32,437 bases of DNA from a virus (IMGVR_UViG_3300027985_001168:1-32437), one strand, 5' to 3'. Counted from the first letter of the stretch, positions 6,134-14,955 are shown. Translations and numbers: made by a program. The notes: generated by a model not told the origin, from the sequence alone.

Positions 6134-6993
6134 TATTTTTCGAATGGGGTGTCACTGCCTAAAGAATCTGACTGAAAATGGAAATCGACATATTTTGCAA
6201 GTACATCTCCGGTAACGATATTATCATCGCGATAGAACTTAACGTCGAGATTTGCTGATATTTTCTGATTTAAAATTGCCTGGATTGGTGGAAAGGTTGC
6301 TATTTGCAGAATGCTTCCATCAACATATGGCAATACTCCTTTGCTGCCTCCGGTATCTGATGTTTTTAGAGTAATCCAATCGGTTGGTATATGATCGCCA
6401 TTGTTATACAAGCGATATAGCAATGCCATTACAGGCTGATTTTCCGATGTTTGCCTATAATGGCAATGCAGGTAGATGCTTACTGTAACATCCTGCTTAT
6501 GCATCATCTGCACAACAAAATTGATTACTTCATTTATATCGTTTTGAGGGAAAAGCAGGCCCAGCTCGTTGTAATCGTAATCTGGTTTGTCGTTTATTCC
6601 CTGCTTGCTACGGGTAAGTGCTATACTGAAATCCTCCCACGGGCGTGCCTCTCCATGAAAGCGTAATACTCCATTCACTTTTATTTCAAGATAATTGCCA
6701 CCGGCTACATCGCCAAACAGGTAACTGTTTTCGGCGTTGGTCTGTGGCCTTAACCTAAAAAAAAAACTTTGCTTCAGGGCATCGTACAGCTCGTCCCTGG
6801 TTTCGTAGTCAGGAATGGTTACCTCCGAATGCCTGATGCGAAATTCGGAGAAGTCTGGCACGTTAATACGGATAAATTCTACATCATCATCATCTTTGCT
6901 TAGGATGGCGCGGTCGGGTGGCAGGCAGTAGGTTTTGTCGTTTACTACCATTTGCACGTTACCGTTAGGGAGTTTTTGGAATGTTGTTGCCAT
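6130..6993 (-). CDS. Phage virion protein upstream of tape measure
   Basis: A 287-aa protein starting MATTFQKLPNGNVQMVVNDK. It is beta-rich, with many short aromatic and polar strands and no membrane segment, which suits a tail or tail-tube component. The ATG at 7005 would add MTKK, but that ATG lies in the heptamer repeat, so I choose 6993. In siphophages this slot between tail completion genes and tape measure holds the tail tube protein and assembly chaperones. I recognise no family. It might be the tail tube or a tail chaperone. No slippery frameshift site with an extended second frame was seen before the tape measure gene. Confidence 0.6.
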   Translation of the reverse strand: MATTFQKLPNGNVQMVVNDKTYCLPPDRAILSKDDDDVEFIRINVPDFSEFRIRHSEVTIPDYETRDELYDALKQSFFFRLRPQTNAENSYLFGDVAGGNYLEIKVNGVLRFHGEARPWEDFSIALTRSKQGINDKPDYDYNELGLLFPQNDINEVINFVVQMMHKQDVTVSIYLHCHYRQTSENQPVMALLYRLYNNGDHIPTDWITLKTSDTGGSKGVLPYVDGSILQIATFPPIQAILNQKISANLDVKFYRDDNIVTGDVLAKYVDFHFQSDSLGSDTPFEKY

Positions 6994-6998
6994 TTTCT

Positions 6999-7051
6999 TA
7001 GTCATTAGTCATTAGTCATTGGTCATTAGATATTGGTCATTGGACAATGAC
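6999..7051. repeat. Heptamer repeat array (GTCATTR units)
   Basis: GTCATTA, GTCATTA, GTCATTG, GTCATTA, GATATTG, GTCATTG follow one another in phase. This is the GTC variant of the same 7-bp family. It lies directly upstream of the start codon at 6993. Confidence 0.8.
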
Positions 7052-7098
7052 TATTATTTGGCAAAGATGTGTAGGATGGATATAGTTAAAAAGGACAG

Positions 7099-7497
7099 TT
7101 AATTAACCCTCTCACTCAATTCATCACCAAATCCTGCTGCTATCATGGCGGCGCCTTTATTGGAGTACTTTTCAGCGAGTAGTTCGCTGAGGCGATAAAA
7201 TTCTTTGTAGAGTGTGAAAGTATAAACTTTGTAACGCTTGCGCCCATCGTTGGAGCCTATTGGAGAGCCACGGCCTACGCCCATGTCGAGCATGCGGAGA
7301 TAGTATTTAAATGCAAAGGAGATGAGTGCGGCGTTTCCTCCGGCTTCTGATGTGACTGATTGTTCAAAACTACGGAGCAAATCGCCACTGTAAATGAGGT
7401 TTTTCTGCACAATATTGAACTCCCATTTTTCAATGACTATTTCGGCCCATTTTACCAGGTCGACACTGTACTTGCTATCCTGTAGGTCGATGGTCAT
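7099..7497 (-). CDS. Tail completion-like protein (HK97 gp10-type candidate)
   Basis: A 132-aa protein starting MTIDLQDSKYSVDLVKWAEI. The ATG at 7497 overlaps the upstream stop as TAATG, so the genes are translationally coupled. The 7518 start is therefore not preferred. The features LIYSGDLLRSFEQSV, ALISFAFKYYLRMLDMGVGRG and RKRYKVYTFTLYKEFYRL suit the small basic head-tail joining/neck proteins, in which a helix, a 'SG-L..S' turn and an 'F..KYY..LDMGVG' strand recur. Its position between head and tape measure genes agrees. The family call is by motif impression only. Confidence 0.6.
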   Translation of the reverse strand: MTIDLQDSKYSVDLVKWAEIVIEKWEFNIVQKNLIYSGDLLRSFEQSVTSEAGGNAALISFAFKYYLRMLDMGVGRGSPIGSNDGRKRYKVYTFTLYKEFYRLSELLAEKYSNKGAAMIAAGFGDELSERVN

Positions 7498-7994
7498 TAG
7501 CTGATATTTGGTGCCCAAACATTTTGATTATAGGTGGGCGCGTATTTTTCTTCGTAAGAAATATTAAGCGCCATGCAGTAGAAGTTATCGGCAAAGCGCC
7601 CAATGGTAAACGGACTGATAGCGCGTACTACGTATCCTTTCATTATGGTTTCCTCTCTGATATCGCGCTCGAAGCGTGCATAAATATCGTCGCGGATGGA
7701 ACGTGCCACCAGGCGTGCGGCTTCAATATCCGATTCCTGTATGCGCGAGGCAATATAAAGCGTACCGGTAAGTTGTTGTCTCTTAAAATCTATGTTTGGC
7801 GATGGCAAAGTACCATCGTCGTTGAATTGGCTGATAAGGATATTATCGGAACAATTGCGGAGATTTTTATGAAAATCGGTATCCAACAATATACGAGCAG
7901 AGGCATACTCGCGAAAGAAAGCGGGTGTTTCTTCGGAGTGCTGTATTAATACGTGCTCCTCTGCCAGTGTTTTGAAATAGTTATTTAGGTCCAT
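7497..7994 (-). CDS. Head-tail junction or tail terminator candidate
   Basis: A 165-aa protein starting MDLNNYFKTLAEEHVLIQHS. It has a mixed alpha/beta pattern with a central helix (IQESDIEAARLVARSIRDDI) and C-terminal strands (MALNISYEEKYAP). It is coupled by TAATG to the next gene and overlaps the end of the 36-aa membrane protein upstream. Position and size suit a neck or tail terminator protein of a siphovirus. No family was recognised. Confidence 0.5.
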   Translation of the reverse strand: MDLNNYFKTLAEEHVLIQHSEETPAFFREYASARILLDTDFHKNLRNCSDNILISQFNDDGTLPSPNIDFKRQQLTGTLYIASRIQESDIEAARLVARSIRDDIYARFERDIREETIMKGYVVRAISPFTIGRFADNFYCMALNISYEEKYAPTYNQNVWAPNIS

Positions 7995-8091
7995 TTTTAC
8001 CTTTTTTGTAATTTAAATAAATATTGTAAATAACGTAAATAGCCATTCCAACCACGCAAAGCAGAGCAATTATAGCAGGTGCATCTTTCAT
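7981..8091 (-). CDS. 36-aa single-span membrane protein
   Basis: The ATG at 8091 overlaps the stop of the SiaC-like gene (ATGA). The product is MKDAPAIIALLCVVGMAIYV followed by IYNIYLNYKKGKNGPK: one transmembrane segment (residues ~5-24) and a basic cytoplasmic tail. Its 3' end overlaps the next gene by 14 nt. Both overlaps argue that it is translated. It lies next to another membrane protein (8525-9334). Possibilities include a holin-like or host-envelope factor. Nothing in the sequence decides. Confidence 0.6.
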   Translation of the reverse strand: MKDAPAIIALLCVVGMAIYVIYNIYLNYKKGKNGPK

Positions 8092-8525
8092 TGCCGTACA
8101 ATTAAGTTCACTTTAACCTTTGGATGGCTGTCGCGTATGATCTCGAAATTGGCTTCGTGCTTTTCGTCCTTCTCATCGATATACCAATTAACGGTAGTTT
8201 TGCATTCCGGGTAATGGTCCTGAAAAATTAAGAACATGCCGGTAACATAGCGTGATGAGCCTGAATTGAAATAGTCTATTTCAAATTCAACAATCACATC
8301 CTTTTTATTCGACATGAAAATGTCAATTTCTTCGAGCAATGGAGGCCACAATTTATGAGGGAACTCCGGAATTGCCTTTCCTTTAATGGTGATGGTGGAG
8401 CCATCAAGAATTAGTTTTGGCATATCCTTGTGAGCATCGTTATCACTTTCGCGGATAAGTTTTAATTTATCCTTGCGAGGCGGTTCCGGTTCCTGTTTCT
8501 TAATGAAATAATCTTTCCAGCTCAT
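8088..8525 (-). CDS. SiaC-like (DUF1987) regulatory protein in phage operon
   Basis: This 145-aa protein has, from about residue 35, the pattern of SiaC/DUF1987: PKLILDGSTITIKGKAIPE, then a W-x-PLL-x-x-ID helix, VEFEIDYFNSGSSRY (~81-95), and TTVNWYIDEKDEKHE (~113-127). SiaC proteins are STAS-like partner-switch proteins; in Pseudomonas they bind the diguanylate cyclase SiaD and are phosphorylated on Thr in a YFNT-S-S motif. Here that site reads YFNSGSS, so Ser replaces the phospho-acceptor position. The N-terminal 35 residues are a basic extension. It is coupled by TAATG to the membrane coiled-coil gene, so the two probably act together at the membrane. The family call is by motif recall, without an alignment. 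Confidence 0.65.
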   Translation of the reverse strand: MSWKDYFIKKQEPEPPRKDKLKLIRESDNDAHKDMPKLILDGSTITIKGKAIPEFPHKLWPPLLEEIDIFMSNKKDVIVEFEIDYFNSGSSRYVTGMFLIFQDHYPECKTTVNWYIDEKDEKHEANFEIIRDSHPKVKVNLIVRQ

Positions 8526-9334
8526 TAGTCAAAGTCTTTATAATTTTTGGCAAATCCGCTTTGCTGTCCTGTTGAACCATCCCATTCTTTTAATTCATTC
8601 CAGGTGCCCAACATCTTCATGTAATTGAAGCAGAATAGGTCTACCTGATCAGAAAATAGCTCAAGTATCTCATCGTTTGTTTTTCCATTTATTTCCAGCG
8701 CATCAATCAGCTTTTCGAAGCCGCGGTAAATGTCTCGTTTTACCATGAAATCTTTCAGCTTAACCGGCGTGTTCATGAAATTTTTAATGGATACAAATTC
8801 ACTGTCGAGATAGTTCTCAAACTTGGCCATCATTTCGCGTTTCAATTCGAGCAAAATTTTTTCGCGAAGTCGCTTCGATTGTTTTCGCTGAGGGCTTTTA
8901 AAATAATTATTGGCCAGCTTTTCAATCAGGTTTCCCCAGTAGGATATGACTGATTTATGCTCATCAGGAATCATCGGATTGTCCTTATTGACATTGGCAA
9001 CCACATCGATGGTAACCTTTTTTATATCCTTCTCAAGATAGTCCTCATTCAGATGATTTTGCAGCAGCTTTTCAAAGCGATTCATGGTGTCGTCGTTCTG
9101 AACCTGGCGCTCAATGATGATATTGAATTTTTCATCCAGCTTATTATTCTGTTTTTCCTCGCTTTTCGCAATTTTTTCTTTTAGTTCAATCTCTTTTTTC
9201 TTATTTGAATTGTTTGAAACTGCAATATATATAGGCAATCCAACGCCTCCAATGGTGCCAATAATTGACATGATTACATTGGTGATGGCAATGGCATCGG
9301 TGGATTGTTCGACCAGGAGAATAAGAAATGTCAT
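8525..9334 (-). CDS. Membrane-anchored coiled-coil protein, partner of SiaC-like protein
   Basis: A 269-aa protein. Residues ~10-40 are one long or two short membrane spans (AIAITNVIMSIIGTIGGVGL, PIYIAVS). A charged coiled coil follows (~43-105, KKKEIELKEKIAKSEEK), then a helical domain with basic and acidic patches and a C-terminal tail ending YKDFD. It overlaps the upstream gene by 4 nt (ATGA) and the SiaC-like gene by TAATG, so three genes are chained. Neither a phage structural motif nor an enzyme signature is visible. The pairing with a SiaC-like protein suggests a sensor-like or envelope function rather than a virion part. Confidence 0.6.
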   Translation of the reverse strand: MTFLILLVEQSTDAIAITNVIMSIIGTIGGVGLPIYIAVSNNSNKKKEIELKEKIAKSEEKQNNKLDEKFNIIIERQVQNDDTMNRFEKLLQNHLNEDYLEKDIKKVTIDVVANVNKDNPMIPDEHKSVISYWGNLIEKLANNYFKSPQRKQSKRLREKILLELKREMMAKFENYLDSEFVSIKNFMNTPVKLKDFMVKRDIYRGFEKLIDALEINGKTNDEILELFSDQVDLFCFNYMKMLGTWNELKEWDGSTGQQSGFAKNYKDFD

Positions 9335-10032
9335 GCGCGTTTTTTTTCTACGTTTTTATTAATTATACCCTGTAGGAAGGTCAATGCTTCGTACAGGTTT
9401 GAATTTTTAATAGCTTCATTTTTTGATACATCGTTAAGGTTTAGCGAATTAACCAGCCTGACGAATTCAAGTCCATCGGGTTTTGTTTTGGTTTCTGATT
9501 TGGTGAATACTGCAGGAAATTTTTTCTTAATGAAATTGCTGCACCCATTATAAAATGTCATAATGGCCAGCTTTTCAGCATCAGTCATGGCGCTGATTAT
9601 CTTTTTATTTTCGGCTGGCCCATTAAAATTATACATGGAGTTAATTAGATTGTCCACATCATTCCATTTGCCTGTTTGAATGGAATAAAAATAAGGCTCA
9701 GTCTCGCCAAGGAACTGCGCAAAAGTAAAGTTTGTGAGCGCAGGCTCAGGGCTTTTCATGGCGCCAATATCTCCGAATAAATTGATGGTTAACCAGATAT
9801 CCTGAAAAAGAAAGTTAAGGCACGACATTACGCGAGGCAATGCACCGCCAGGTATGGCCTCCAATTGCTTAAATTTTAATCCTGTAAGATGGCTTAGCAT
9901 CAGAAATTTGCGATAATCTTCGGTAGTTTCGAGCAACTGAATGCGGCAAAACTCAAGCAATTGTTCGCGAGTTAGCTCATTCCATTTTGATGGAAGCAGG
10001 TAAAGGGTTTCGTTGATTTCTAATCTGGTCAT
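9331..10032 (-). CDS. Phage protein of unknown function in head-tail region
   Basis: A 233-aa helical protein starting MTRLEINETLYLLPSKWNEL with 'LTREQLLEFCRIQLLE' and a conserved-looking FPAVFTKSETKTKPDG loop. Both ends overlap neighbours by 4 nt. The pattern (substrate-sized helical protein, 'WNELT..QL' opening) recurs in Bacteroidota phage genomes next to DUF6712 proteins, to my recollection without assigned function. It could be a tail assembly chaperone or a neck protein. Confidence 0.55.
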   Translation of the reverse strand: MTRLEINETLYLLPSKWNELTREQLLEFCRIQLLETTEDYRKFLMLSHLTGLKFKQLEAIPGGALPRVMSCLNFLFQDIWLTINLFGDIGAMKSPEPALTNFTFAQFLGETEPYFYSIQTGKWNDVDNLINSMYNFNGPAENKKIISAMTDAEKLAIMTFYNGCSNFIKKKFPAVFTKSETKTKPDGLEFVRLVNSLNLNDVSKNEAIKNSNLYEALTFLQGIINKNVEKKRA

Positions 10033-10850
10033 TTGAAAACATAAATAGTTTTATCTTGATTGTCCCATCGCTCTATTGGCGTGCCTGACAGGCTGGCTAT
10101 GTAAATTCTTAATTGTTCCAACAGGCTGGTGCCATTTAGCTGGTGCTCTTCACTCTCGAACTTTTTCCCGAAAGCCAGGCAGGCCTCGGCAGGTTTAATC
10201 AGGTCGAGCATGGCCTGTTGTTCAGCTGATGGGCTATCGTCCTGCACGGCTTTTAGTTCGTCGAATACGGTGGCACCCGTTATTTCCTTAATTTTAAGTT
10301 CTATTAGATACATGTTAGCACGCATCTCGAAGAAATCGCGGTTAAGTACCTCGGTGTAAATTAAGTCGTTCATTTCTTTTGCTGTGGAAACAAAGAAAGT
10401 ATTATCGAAAAGATAGGAATAAGTATCAGCAAAAACGGTTTTATTCTCCTGGATAAATAGAATTTGCATTTCCAGAGCATTGTACCCGGAAGAAAAGAAC
10501 TCGCTTTTAATTGAGTTCAACCGCTCATCCGGTAATGGCTGAAGGTTAGAGTTTGAAAACTCCATGATGCCATTCTCTCCTACGTAAATACCGAGGCGCT
10601 TAGTAGCTATAGCGTAGGCAAAATTGGCCAGTGTGCGGCGTGCATAGGTAAGTAGCTCGCTTAAATCTTCGTTGCCTGTGGCTCCATCCTCTACATAATC
10701 GAGCAATGAAATGAAAGTGTTATTGTCCATCCCTTTCAGAACAAACTTGTGCGCTTCAATTAAGTAGGGGTTGATGGTGTCAAATTTTGCAGACACATCC
10801 ACGGTTACATACTCGTGTACTTCTTTTATTGTTGTAAATAACGTTCTCAT
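10029..10850 (-). CDS. DUF6712-like head completion candidate
   Basis: A 273-aa protein from the ATG at 10850 (MRTLFTTIKEVHEYVTVDVS), which overlaps the portal stop as ATGA. The longer frame from 10934 lies inside the portal gene and is rejected. The opening 'TIKEVHEYVTVD...F..INPYLIEAHKFVL' and the mid-protein 'YARRTLANFAYAIATKRLGIYV' match my memory of DUF6712, a helical protein found beside portals in Bacteroidota phages. By position it resembles head completion or adaptor proteins (gp6-like). It is mostly helical with no membrane segment. Confidence 0.65.
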   Translation of the reverse strand: MRTLFTTIKEVHEYVTVDVSAKFDTINPYLIEAHKFVLKGMDNNTFISLLDYVEDGATGNEDLSELLTYARRTLANFAYAIATKRLGIYVGENGIMEFSNSNLQPLPDERLNSIKSEFFSSGYNALEMQILFIQENKTVFADTYSYLFDNTFFVSTAKEMNDLIYTEVLNRDFFEMRANMYLIELKIKEITGATVFDELKAVQDDSPSAEQQAMLDLIKPAEACLAFGKKFESEEHQLNGTSLLEQLRIYIASLSGTPIERWDNQDKTIYVFK

Positions 10851-12226
10851 TGTACAATAGTTTGAGTTTCTTTGCCTTGATCCAAAGTAGTAAGTATAAC
10901 ATCCTGAATGGTAATAACCAGCTGTGGAGGCCACTTGTTAATTTTCTTTACCATTTTCAAAAGGCTATACCATTCGTTACGTGTACGAATGGTAAATGTC
11001 TGATGAATACGGAGTAACTCGCGTTTATCGGAGCCTGATAAATTGGTGTTTGTTTTCGATGGGATTACGGAAATAACATTCGGGTGAACACGAAAAGCGG
11101 TGTAAGTCATGGCGCTCGCCTCCTGGCTATCTTCGTTATACTCACCACCTACCTTGTTATCAATAACATGAATACGGATATCTGGTATGTCTACCTTTCC
11201 ATCTGGTGTCATTTTGAAATAGGTAATGATTGGTTTACCAGCATTTTCCTGACCTGTAAGAAAGTCCTGAATGGCTTTGTATTCAGCTTTTATCCGCTCA
11301 TTTTTCGCATCACGAGTGTTAATACCTTCCTCGGCAAAAATGCGAGGGAAATAATCCATGCTGATTTCAATGTGATATTTCACATTAATCATATTGGTCA
11401 TCAGTGCTTTTTTGAAAACAGGTATTGCATTAGCAAAGTCCAGCCATCCGGATTTAATTATTGAATGCCATGCAGGCATTGGATAGTATTTTCGTGCCGG
11501 GCTGGCAAAACTTATTGGGTAAATGAAGCGCCTTTCTTCTGTAGCGTTTAACTTCCCATCAGTGTATGGCTTAATGCCCATACGTCGCTGTAAATCGAGC
11601 TGAGGTTTTTTGAAATCGAGTACGGGAGTAATTACATAATCGTCGCCATTTGGTTTCTCCCATTTTGCATAGTAGATGTGATTTTTAATCTGGCCTGCAT
11701 CATTCATTTCCTCCCAACGGGAGAATACCATTTCTTTGGTATTTATTTCAGCAATTGCAGTCCCTTTTAAATTTAAAATTAACTCAATAGGGCTGGTTGA
11801 CCACCAGTTAATATCATTAAATGATTCTGATAGTTGTAGGTTTAAGTTATTATCTTCAAAGAATTCTTTTACTTTTCTAAGATTCTCATCGCCTTCCAAT
11901 TCCTCTTCGGTATATTCAACAAATTTGCCTTCAACCATCTGGCCTAATTTGAAGCCGGAACCGTAAACCAAATCAGTTTTAAAATCAAGTAAGGTACTTG
12001 CCACCGGGTTTTTTTCAACTATTTGAATAACATTGTTGGGATAGGTATTATCCGATCCCCACGGGATGAATTTTATACTTTCCTTACTGCCTTGTAATAC
12101 ACGTGGCTGTATATCTTTATCCTCGTAAAAAAAATCCTTTGAGAAGGTGACAGCTGCTTTCGCACCTGGTAAGTATGCTGCCTTTGTTGAGATAATTGCC
12201 TCGGTATCGTTGTTATTTATTTCCAT
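10847..12226 (-). CDS. Phage portal protein
   Basis: A 459-aa protein that would form the dodecameric DNA gate at the capsid vertex. Visible portal-like features: KFIPWGSDNTYPNNVIQIVE near residue 50-70, NPVASTLLDFKTDLVYGSGF (~72-91), a mixed alpha/beta stem, and a C-terminal QTFTIRTRNEWYSLLKMVKK segment. Length and position (right after terminase and an 80-aa protein) agree. It ends with an ATGA overlap to the DUF6712-like gene and begins with a TAATG overlap, so packaging and portal genes are one operon. The family is the divergent Bacteroidota phage portal group, inferred by synteny and composition. Confidence 0.75.
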   Translation of the reverse strand: MEINNNDTEAIISTKAAYLPGAKAAVTFSKDFFYEDKDIQPRVLQGSKESIKFIPWGSDNTYPNNVIQIVEKNPVASTLLDFKTDLVYGSGFKLGQMVEGKFVEYTEEELEGDENLRKVKEFFEDNNLNLQLSESFNDINWWSTSPIELILNLKGTAIAEINTKEMVFSRWEEMNDAGQIKNHIYYAKWEKPNGDDYVITPVLDFKKPQLDLQRRMGIKPYTDGKLNATEERRFIYPISFASPARKYYPMPAWHSIIKSGWLDFANAIPVFKKALMTNMINVKYHIEISMDYFPRIFAEEGINTRDAKNERIKAEYKAIQDFLTGQENAGKPIITYFKMTPDGKVDIPDIRIHVIDNKVGGEYNEDSQEASAMTYTAFRVHPNVISVIPSKTNTNLSGSDKRELLRIHQTFTIRTRNEWYSLLKMVKKINKWPPQLVITIQDVILTTLDQGKETQTIVQ

Positions 12227-12468
12227 TAGTAGATTACTTTTTTGTTGTCAAATTCTAATATCAGAATTGAATAGATTTTACGAACCTGGTTATTAGTTAA
12301 TGACATGATATTGAATGTACTTGCTTCGTGAAATGAGCTGGTTACCACCGCATTTTTCATTGAAGCGATATAACCACCTCCACGCCTTTCGTTACCTTTT
12401 GCAACAAAAATAAAATCGTGAGGTTTATTATCCTGTGCCTGCAAAATCATATCGCTGTAACTAATCAT
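12226..12468 (-). CDS. Small protein between terminase and portal
   Basis: An 80-aa protein starting MISYSDMILQAQDNKPHDFI, with a KGNERRGGGYIASMKNAVVT loop. The start at 12468 (ATG) is chosen over a TTG two codons earlier. It has no recognised domain. It is coupled to the portal by TAATG. It could be a head-neck or scaffolding helper; nothing more can be said. Confidence 0.6.
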   Translation of the reverse strand: MISYSDMILQAQDNKPHDFIFVAKGNERRGGGYIASMKNAVVTSSFHEASTFNIMSLTNNQVRKIYSILILEFDNKKVIY

Positions 12469-12679
12469 AAGCAAATTTGTATCAACAAAAGAGAGTAAGA
12501 AAGGACAATAAATTTTTATGCGTGTAGATTATTGTTTTTATTTTGTCTAAATAAATATAAAATGCTGTTATATAATTGGTTAACAGGTTGGTAATAGTGG
12601 ATATTTGATAAAAAAGAACATTTTTCATACTCCGAATCGCGCCAAGCCCTGTCGCGGACGGCAATTTCCATTAAAAAAA
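12469..12679. other. Intergenic region with a GC-rich REP-like element
   Basis: This gap holds AT-rich DNA with only spurious short frames. At 12632-12661 a GC-rich block reads CCG-AAT-CGCG ... CGCG-GA-CGG, an interrupted inverted repeat that stands out by base composition. A promoter for the portal operon is expected here because a terminator precedes it, but no convincing TAnnTTTG box was fixed. Confidence 0.4.
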
Positions 12680-12701
12680 AATGCGTTATATGATAACGCA
12701 T
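12672..12701 (-). terminator. Terminator after the large terminase gene
   Basis: ATGCGTTAT (12681-12689) pairs with ATAACGCAT (12693-12701) across a 3-nt loop and is followed on the minus strand by a run of nine T. It divides the packaging genes from the portal operon. Confidence 0.8.
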
Positions 12702-12731
12702 TAAATAATTAACTAAATGATTGTAAGTTTA

Positions 12732-14369
12732 TTACATCTTCATGCTTGTGCTGATGCCTGACGCTATATGGTCTGACCTATAGATGCTACAACCAATATA
12801 AAGAGTATCCCATGCATCAGTGATATGTGTACGTTTTTCAACAGGATCATCCTCTGAGTCTGGTAACTTCTCGTCACGCTTATCTTTACCCCATCCATTT
12901 GATGTGATAATAGTTGTAGTCTTTTCCATTGCATCAATTAGGTCAGCGCAATTATGTCTATTGAATAATGGCTTAAGATTCTTTTGTCCTTTCATTCCCT
13001 GGTCTATCTCCTTATGCTTAAGGTTGTGCTCCATTGCATTACCTATGTAAACAGCAAATACATTCCATCCTTTGGCCGTAAGTACTCTGATAATTGTCTC
13101 ATTGAATCTTTCTGTACTTATCCCAGATCTTCCTTGTAGAAATGTATGGTCAAAATAGAAAACTATATTCCTGTGTGGTAATGGCTGATAGTATTCTGAT
13201 AATTCCTCACATACTTCTGGAAGCATACGCCCGCCTTTTACCTGGAATACATTGATGGTTCTCAATAATCCTTTTGAATAATCAGGCTGCCCCACCACTA
13301 TTCCATTAACTGCAATATTGGTATCACATCCAATATACAATGGCTGAGATAAGTTAATATCCACATCCTGTTTACAATTAAACTTTGTGCGGCTCGCTTC
13401 CTCGTAATTAATTGAGCCATCGCTCTTACGAAAACGCTCCAGGAAAGTAATATCATAAGCAGAATAATATAGTTTTTCGGATAAGGCACCGTAAAATCCT
13501 CCCTCAGTAAACTTTAATTTATAAGACATTATTGAAGTTAAAAACTTGCTCAATGGCAAATCGCGATATCTGTCTTTTACATATTGCTCTCCAACAACTT
13601 CAAGGTTTTCAAGTATTGAGAAATAAACAAATAAAATTGCTTCCTTCCTGAAAAAAGCAATTTCATTCTCCATTTCTTTAATTCTTTTCCTGTAATGAAG
13701 ACTATCCGTGCTGATTTGTTTTAAATTGTACAATTCAACAATCAATCCTTCCAATACTTCAATGATGGTTTTATCCATCTGCTTTTCCTTATTCAGCAAC
13801 CAAAGGCCTGATTTTGCCGTTGGCATATCAGATACATAAGTCTGTGAACCATCCCACGGGCAGTTTTGGAAATAAACCATTGGTGTTATTGCCGGCAATG
13901 TTTCATCTATCAATTTAGGCTCGCTTAATGTTTTTGCCTCATCGGCAATTACTGAGCTCAATGATAATGAATTGGAAGAATAAGGCACATCCTGCGAAAT
14001 AATTGGTGTTACGCTTCCATTGTACCAATGTATATAATGACTCCAGTCTTTTGGCTCAATATATGGCAAAGAAAAACCCATCTTATCAGGGGCTTTTCTT
14101 CCAACAAAATAGTGCATTCCTTCATTATATCCTAACCTTTTTAGCGCATGCAAAATGCCCGGAATAGTTCTGGTAAGTGCCTGCTTGTAAGTAGAAGCGA
14201 TAAAAGCATGCTGACCGCGTGGCATTTGCTGAATATTTCGCAAAAGTGTAGGCATGATAATACCCTCTGTTTTTCCCAAACGCCTGGAAGCAATTACATA
14301 TAAAATACGCACAGACAAAGCCATAAGGTACTGTTGTGCCCGATTGAAATAAACCTCTTTAGTCTTCAT
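12732..14369 (-). CDS. terL: Terminase large subunit
   Basis: A 545-aa ATP-driven DNA packaging motor with nuclease. The Walker A-like motif is SRRLGKTEG (28-36). Walker B is SSVIADEAK (138-146) with acidic D143-E144. The C-terminal RNase H-like nuclease shows YIGCDTN (D349), FYFDHT (D407) and a closing THITDAWDTLYIG. The divergent Walker A (RRLGKT rather than GxxGxGKT) is normal for terminases. It overlaps the small subunit by 11 nt and is followed by a terminator. The residues between 215 and 260 form a helical insertion. The call is firm. Confidence 0.9.
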   Translation of the reverse strand: MKTKEVYFNRAQQYLMALSVRILYVIASRRLGKTEGIIMPTLLRNIQQMPRGQHAFIASTYKQALTRTIPGILHALKRLGYNEGMHYFVGRKAPDKMGFSLPYIEPKDWSHYIHWYNGSVTPIISQDVPYSSNSLSLSSVIADEAKTLSEPKLIDETLPAITPMVYFQNCPWDGSQTYVSDMPTAKSGLWLLNKEKQMDKTIIEVLEGLIVELYNLKQISTDSLHYRKRIKEMENEIAFFRKEAILFVYFSILENLEVVGEQYVKDRYRDLPLSKFLTSIMSYKLKFTEGGFYGALSEKLYYSAYDITFLERFRKSDGSINYEEASRTKFNCKQDVDINLSQPLYIGCDTNIAVNGIVVGQPDYSKGLLRTINVFQVKGGRMLPEVCEELSEYYQPLPHRNIVFYFDHTFLQGRSGISTERFNETIIRVLTAKGWNVFAVYIGNAMEHNLKHKEIDQGMKGQKNLKPLFNRHNCADLIDAMEKTTTIITSNGWGKDKRDEKLPDSEDDPVEKRTHITDAWDTLYIGCSIYRSDHIASGISTSMKM

Positions 14370-14955
14370 CTTCGTCCTTTATTATTTCTGCTTCCTGAAT
14401 GGTCATCTTTCTAACAAATGCCTGGTAATCTGCATCATATTTTTTGCGTAGAGCAGCTTTCTTCCGCTCAAAATCTTCTGGCAATTCAATACCAAGCACT
14501 TTTGGATCTGATGTGATAACCGGCAGAAATGGTGTAATTTCTGAATAGTCTGGAATAACAACGTCCTCTTTATCGGCCATGTGGTATTTACCCAAAATTC
14601 CATTTGCATAAGCATATGCTTTCGAATCTCCTTTTTCTTCCGCCATTTGCATGGCTCTTTTTGCTCCCTGTTCTACCAGGTAACGAATCCATATTTTATG
14701 CGGATCTCCTTTTGGGTTTATCTGGTTAGCAATTAGCCTTTGAGCAACCATGATATCCTGCAAAACAATAGGATAAGTACATTTATAATCTTTTTTTATG
14801 ATATCGTATATCTGTTTATCTGTAATGGTAAAATCATTTATTATAATTTCCATAACTTTCAACATGCGGTCCCTGTGCTCAATTTCAAAATTGGTAAATT
14901 CAACATTTTTCCCATTAAATTGGTCTATAAACTTCTGTAGTGTTACTTTTCTCAT
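14359..14955 (-). CDS. terS: Terminase small subunit candidate
   Basis: A 198-aa protein. The N-terminal 100 residues are helical and contain a helix-turn-helix-like segment (TITDKQIYDIIKKDYKCTYP, IVLQDIMVAQRLIANQINP), as in DNA-recognising terminase small subunits. A C-terminal acidic tail ends IIKDEDED. The identification rests mainly on its 11-nt overlap with the large subunit gene. Upstream, a 7-bp stem with a GAAA loop (14971-14988) lies in the leader. Confidence 0.75.
   Translation of the reverse strand: MRKVTLQKFIDQFNGKNVEFTNFEIEHRDRMLKVMEIIINDFTITDKQIYDIIKKDYKCTYPIVLQDIMVAQRLIANQINPKGDPHKIWIRYLVEQGAKRAMQMAEEKGDSKAYAYANGILGKYHMADKEDVVIPDYSEITPFLPVITSDPKVLGIELPEDFERKKAALRKKYDADYQAFVRKMTIQEAEIIKDEDED

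Noticed and set aside
6994-7005. Start at 7005 for the 287-aa virion protein
   Set aside because: That ATG is part of the heptamer array. The next ATG at 6993 gives a regular start.
12482-12701. Two overlapping minus-strand frames of 60-61 aa after terL
   Set aside because: Both read through the terminator or the GC-rich REP-like block and have low-complexity AT-rich sequence with no operon fit.
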